Shown: positions 32,365 through 32,977 of the stretch, piece by piece
How positions within the stretch are numbered: the stretch's first letter is position 1
Layout of the letters: every line of letters begins with the position of its first letter
From: Streptomyces atratus
GTDB lineage: Bacteria; Actinomycetota; Actinomycetes; Streptomycetales; Streptomycetaceae
Length of the DNA: 32,977 bases
Direction of reading: 5' to 3'
Assembly: GCF_900119365.1 (NCBI RefSeq)
Contig: NZ_FPJO01000045.1
Span: 1-32,977 of the forward strand
The notes under the pieces: generated by a model
Databases searched by the model: none
Told to the model about the DNA's origin: nothing
Seen by the model: only the letters and a program-made list of their open reading frames with translations
Program-made: the position numbers and the translations under genes

Positions 32365-32977
32365 ATGCAGATAGCGCTAATGATCTACGACGGCTCCGCA
32401 CCGGCCGATTCCGACGTTCCTCGTACCGGGGGCGTGCCGCTGGCTCCTGCCGGATTCGCCTGGCCCCTGTGCGGCTGCGGGGGACCGCTTCAGTTCTTCG
32501 CCCATCTCCCCGTCGAGGACGGTGTCCTGTCGGTGTTCCTGTGCCAGAACAACCCCGGGGCGTGTGCGTTCTGGGACGCGAGCTCCAGCGCGAACAGGGT
32601 CTATCTGTTTCCCCGGGAGGAACTGCGGCCGGTAGCCGTACCCGAGGCGGGATTGACGCTGCTGCCCGCCACCTCGGCCATCCGCACCCACGTCGTGACG
32701 ATCGACCCCGAAGATGCCTGCGACGAGGAAGGGACCGATGGCGCCTACGACCTTGCCCGCTCGGGATGGAAGTGGGAACCCGAAGAAGGATTCGGGAAGC
32801 AGCGCGAAGTGCTCGGGTCGCTCGGAGGCAGTCCCTCCTACCTTGAGGACGACCGCCTGCCCGTGTGTCCCTCCTGCACCGGCACGATGGAGTTCGCGGC
32901 ACACCTGGAGGAGGGGATAACCCGGGAGACCGCGATGAAACTCGGCGGTCAGCTGGGCTACGTCTTCGTCTGCCGCC
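32365..32977 (+). CDS. DUF1963-like protein, 3' end outside the window
   Basis: An ATG at 32365 opens a frame that runs off the window (at least 204 aa). It has APAGFAWPLCGCGGPLQFFA, LSVFLCQNNPGACAFWD, and DDRLPVCPSCTGTMEFAAHL with Cys pairs that resemble the zinc-type Cys arrangement in DUF1963/YwqG-like proteins (CPxCGGPMxF). Function of the family is unknown. The small-molecule or protein-folding role cannot be inferred here. Confidence 0.7.
   Translation, partial: MQIALMIYDGSAPADSDVPRTGGVPLAPAGFAWPLCGCGGPLQFFAHLPVEDGVLSVFLCQNNPGACAFWDASSSANRVYLFPREELRPVAVPEAGLTLLPATSAIRTHVVTIDPEDACDEEGTDGAYDLARSGWKWEPEEGFGKQREVLGSLGGSPSYLEDDRLPVCPSCTGTMEFAAHLEEGITRETAMKLGGQLGYVFVCR

Overview
The window is high-GC actinobacterial DNA, most likely Streptomyces. 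The evidence is very high GC at third codon positions, frequent GTG starts, stop/start-overlapping operons, and protein families typical of the genus (NsdA-like XRE/TPR regulators, Eis-like acetyltransferases, actinobacterial type I-E Cas proteins). It reads as an accessory region with a dense history of transposition: pieces of at least four unrelated or diverged transposases surround two substantial gene systems.

Left part (1-10,354): a complete type I-E CRISPR-Cas operon, cas3-cse1-cse2-cas7-cas5-cas6e-cas1-cas2, with genes overlapping or a few bases apart. It is flanked by two CRISPR arrays that point outward and share a leader with two conserved blocks at identical spacing. Both arrays are almost empty. 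The left one keeps a single repeat next to a frameshifted IS4-type transposase remnant. The right one keeps one repeat, one 32-bp spacer and 23 bp of a second repeat, cut exactly where a Tn3 transposase tail begins.

Middle (10,355-16,608): two drug-efflux modules and an acetyltransferase. They are an ArsR-type regulator with an MFS exporter behind a large 18-bp inverted repeat, an Eis-family N-acetyltransferase, a Tn3 transposase tail remnant, and a 14-TM DHA2-type exporter divergent from a TetR regulator.

Right-centre (16,609-29,458): a 12,850-bp Tn3-family transposon. It is delimited by 37-bp terminal inverted repeats (36/37 identical) and a 5-bp GAGTG target duplication. A serine resolvase with a candidate res site lies at one end and a large transposase, broken by a frame disruption, at the other. 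The cargo is an eight-gene operon in which six neighbouring gene pairs overlap or nearly touch: 2-keto-4-pentenoate hydratase, acylating aldehyde dehydrogenase, 4-hydroxy-2-oxovalerate-type aldolase, KAS III, acyl carrier protein, CitE-like lyase, MaoC-like dehydratase and an Eis-like acyltransferase. A divergent XRE/TPR regulator and a Nudix hydrolase follow. The gene set suggests a small-molecule pathway joining pyruvate-aldol chemistry to ACP-bound acyl chemistry. I do not recognise it as a described cluster, and it is the best candidate for a new system here. The insertion split an open reading frame that becomes continuous again when the transposon is removed in silico.

Right end (29,459-32,977): a decayed alpha/beta hydrolase fragment, a degenerate CRISPR-repeat-like sequence, a tyrosine-recombinase-like gene lacking its catalytic C-terminus behind paired 14-bp inverted sites, a 52-codon small gene, a dienelactone-hydrolase-like gene, another Tn3 transposase tail remnant, and the start of a DUF1963-like gene that runs off the window.
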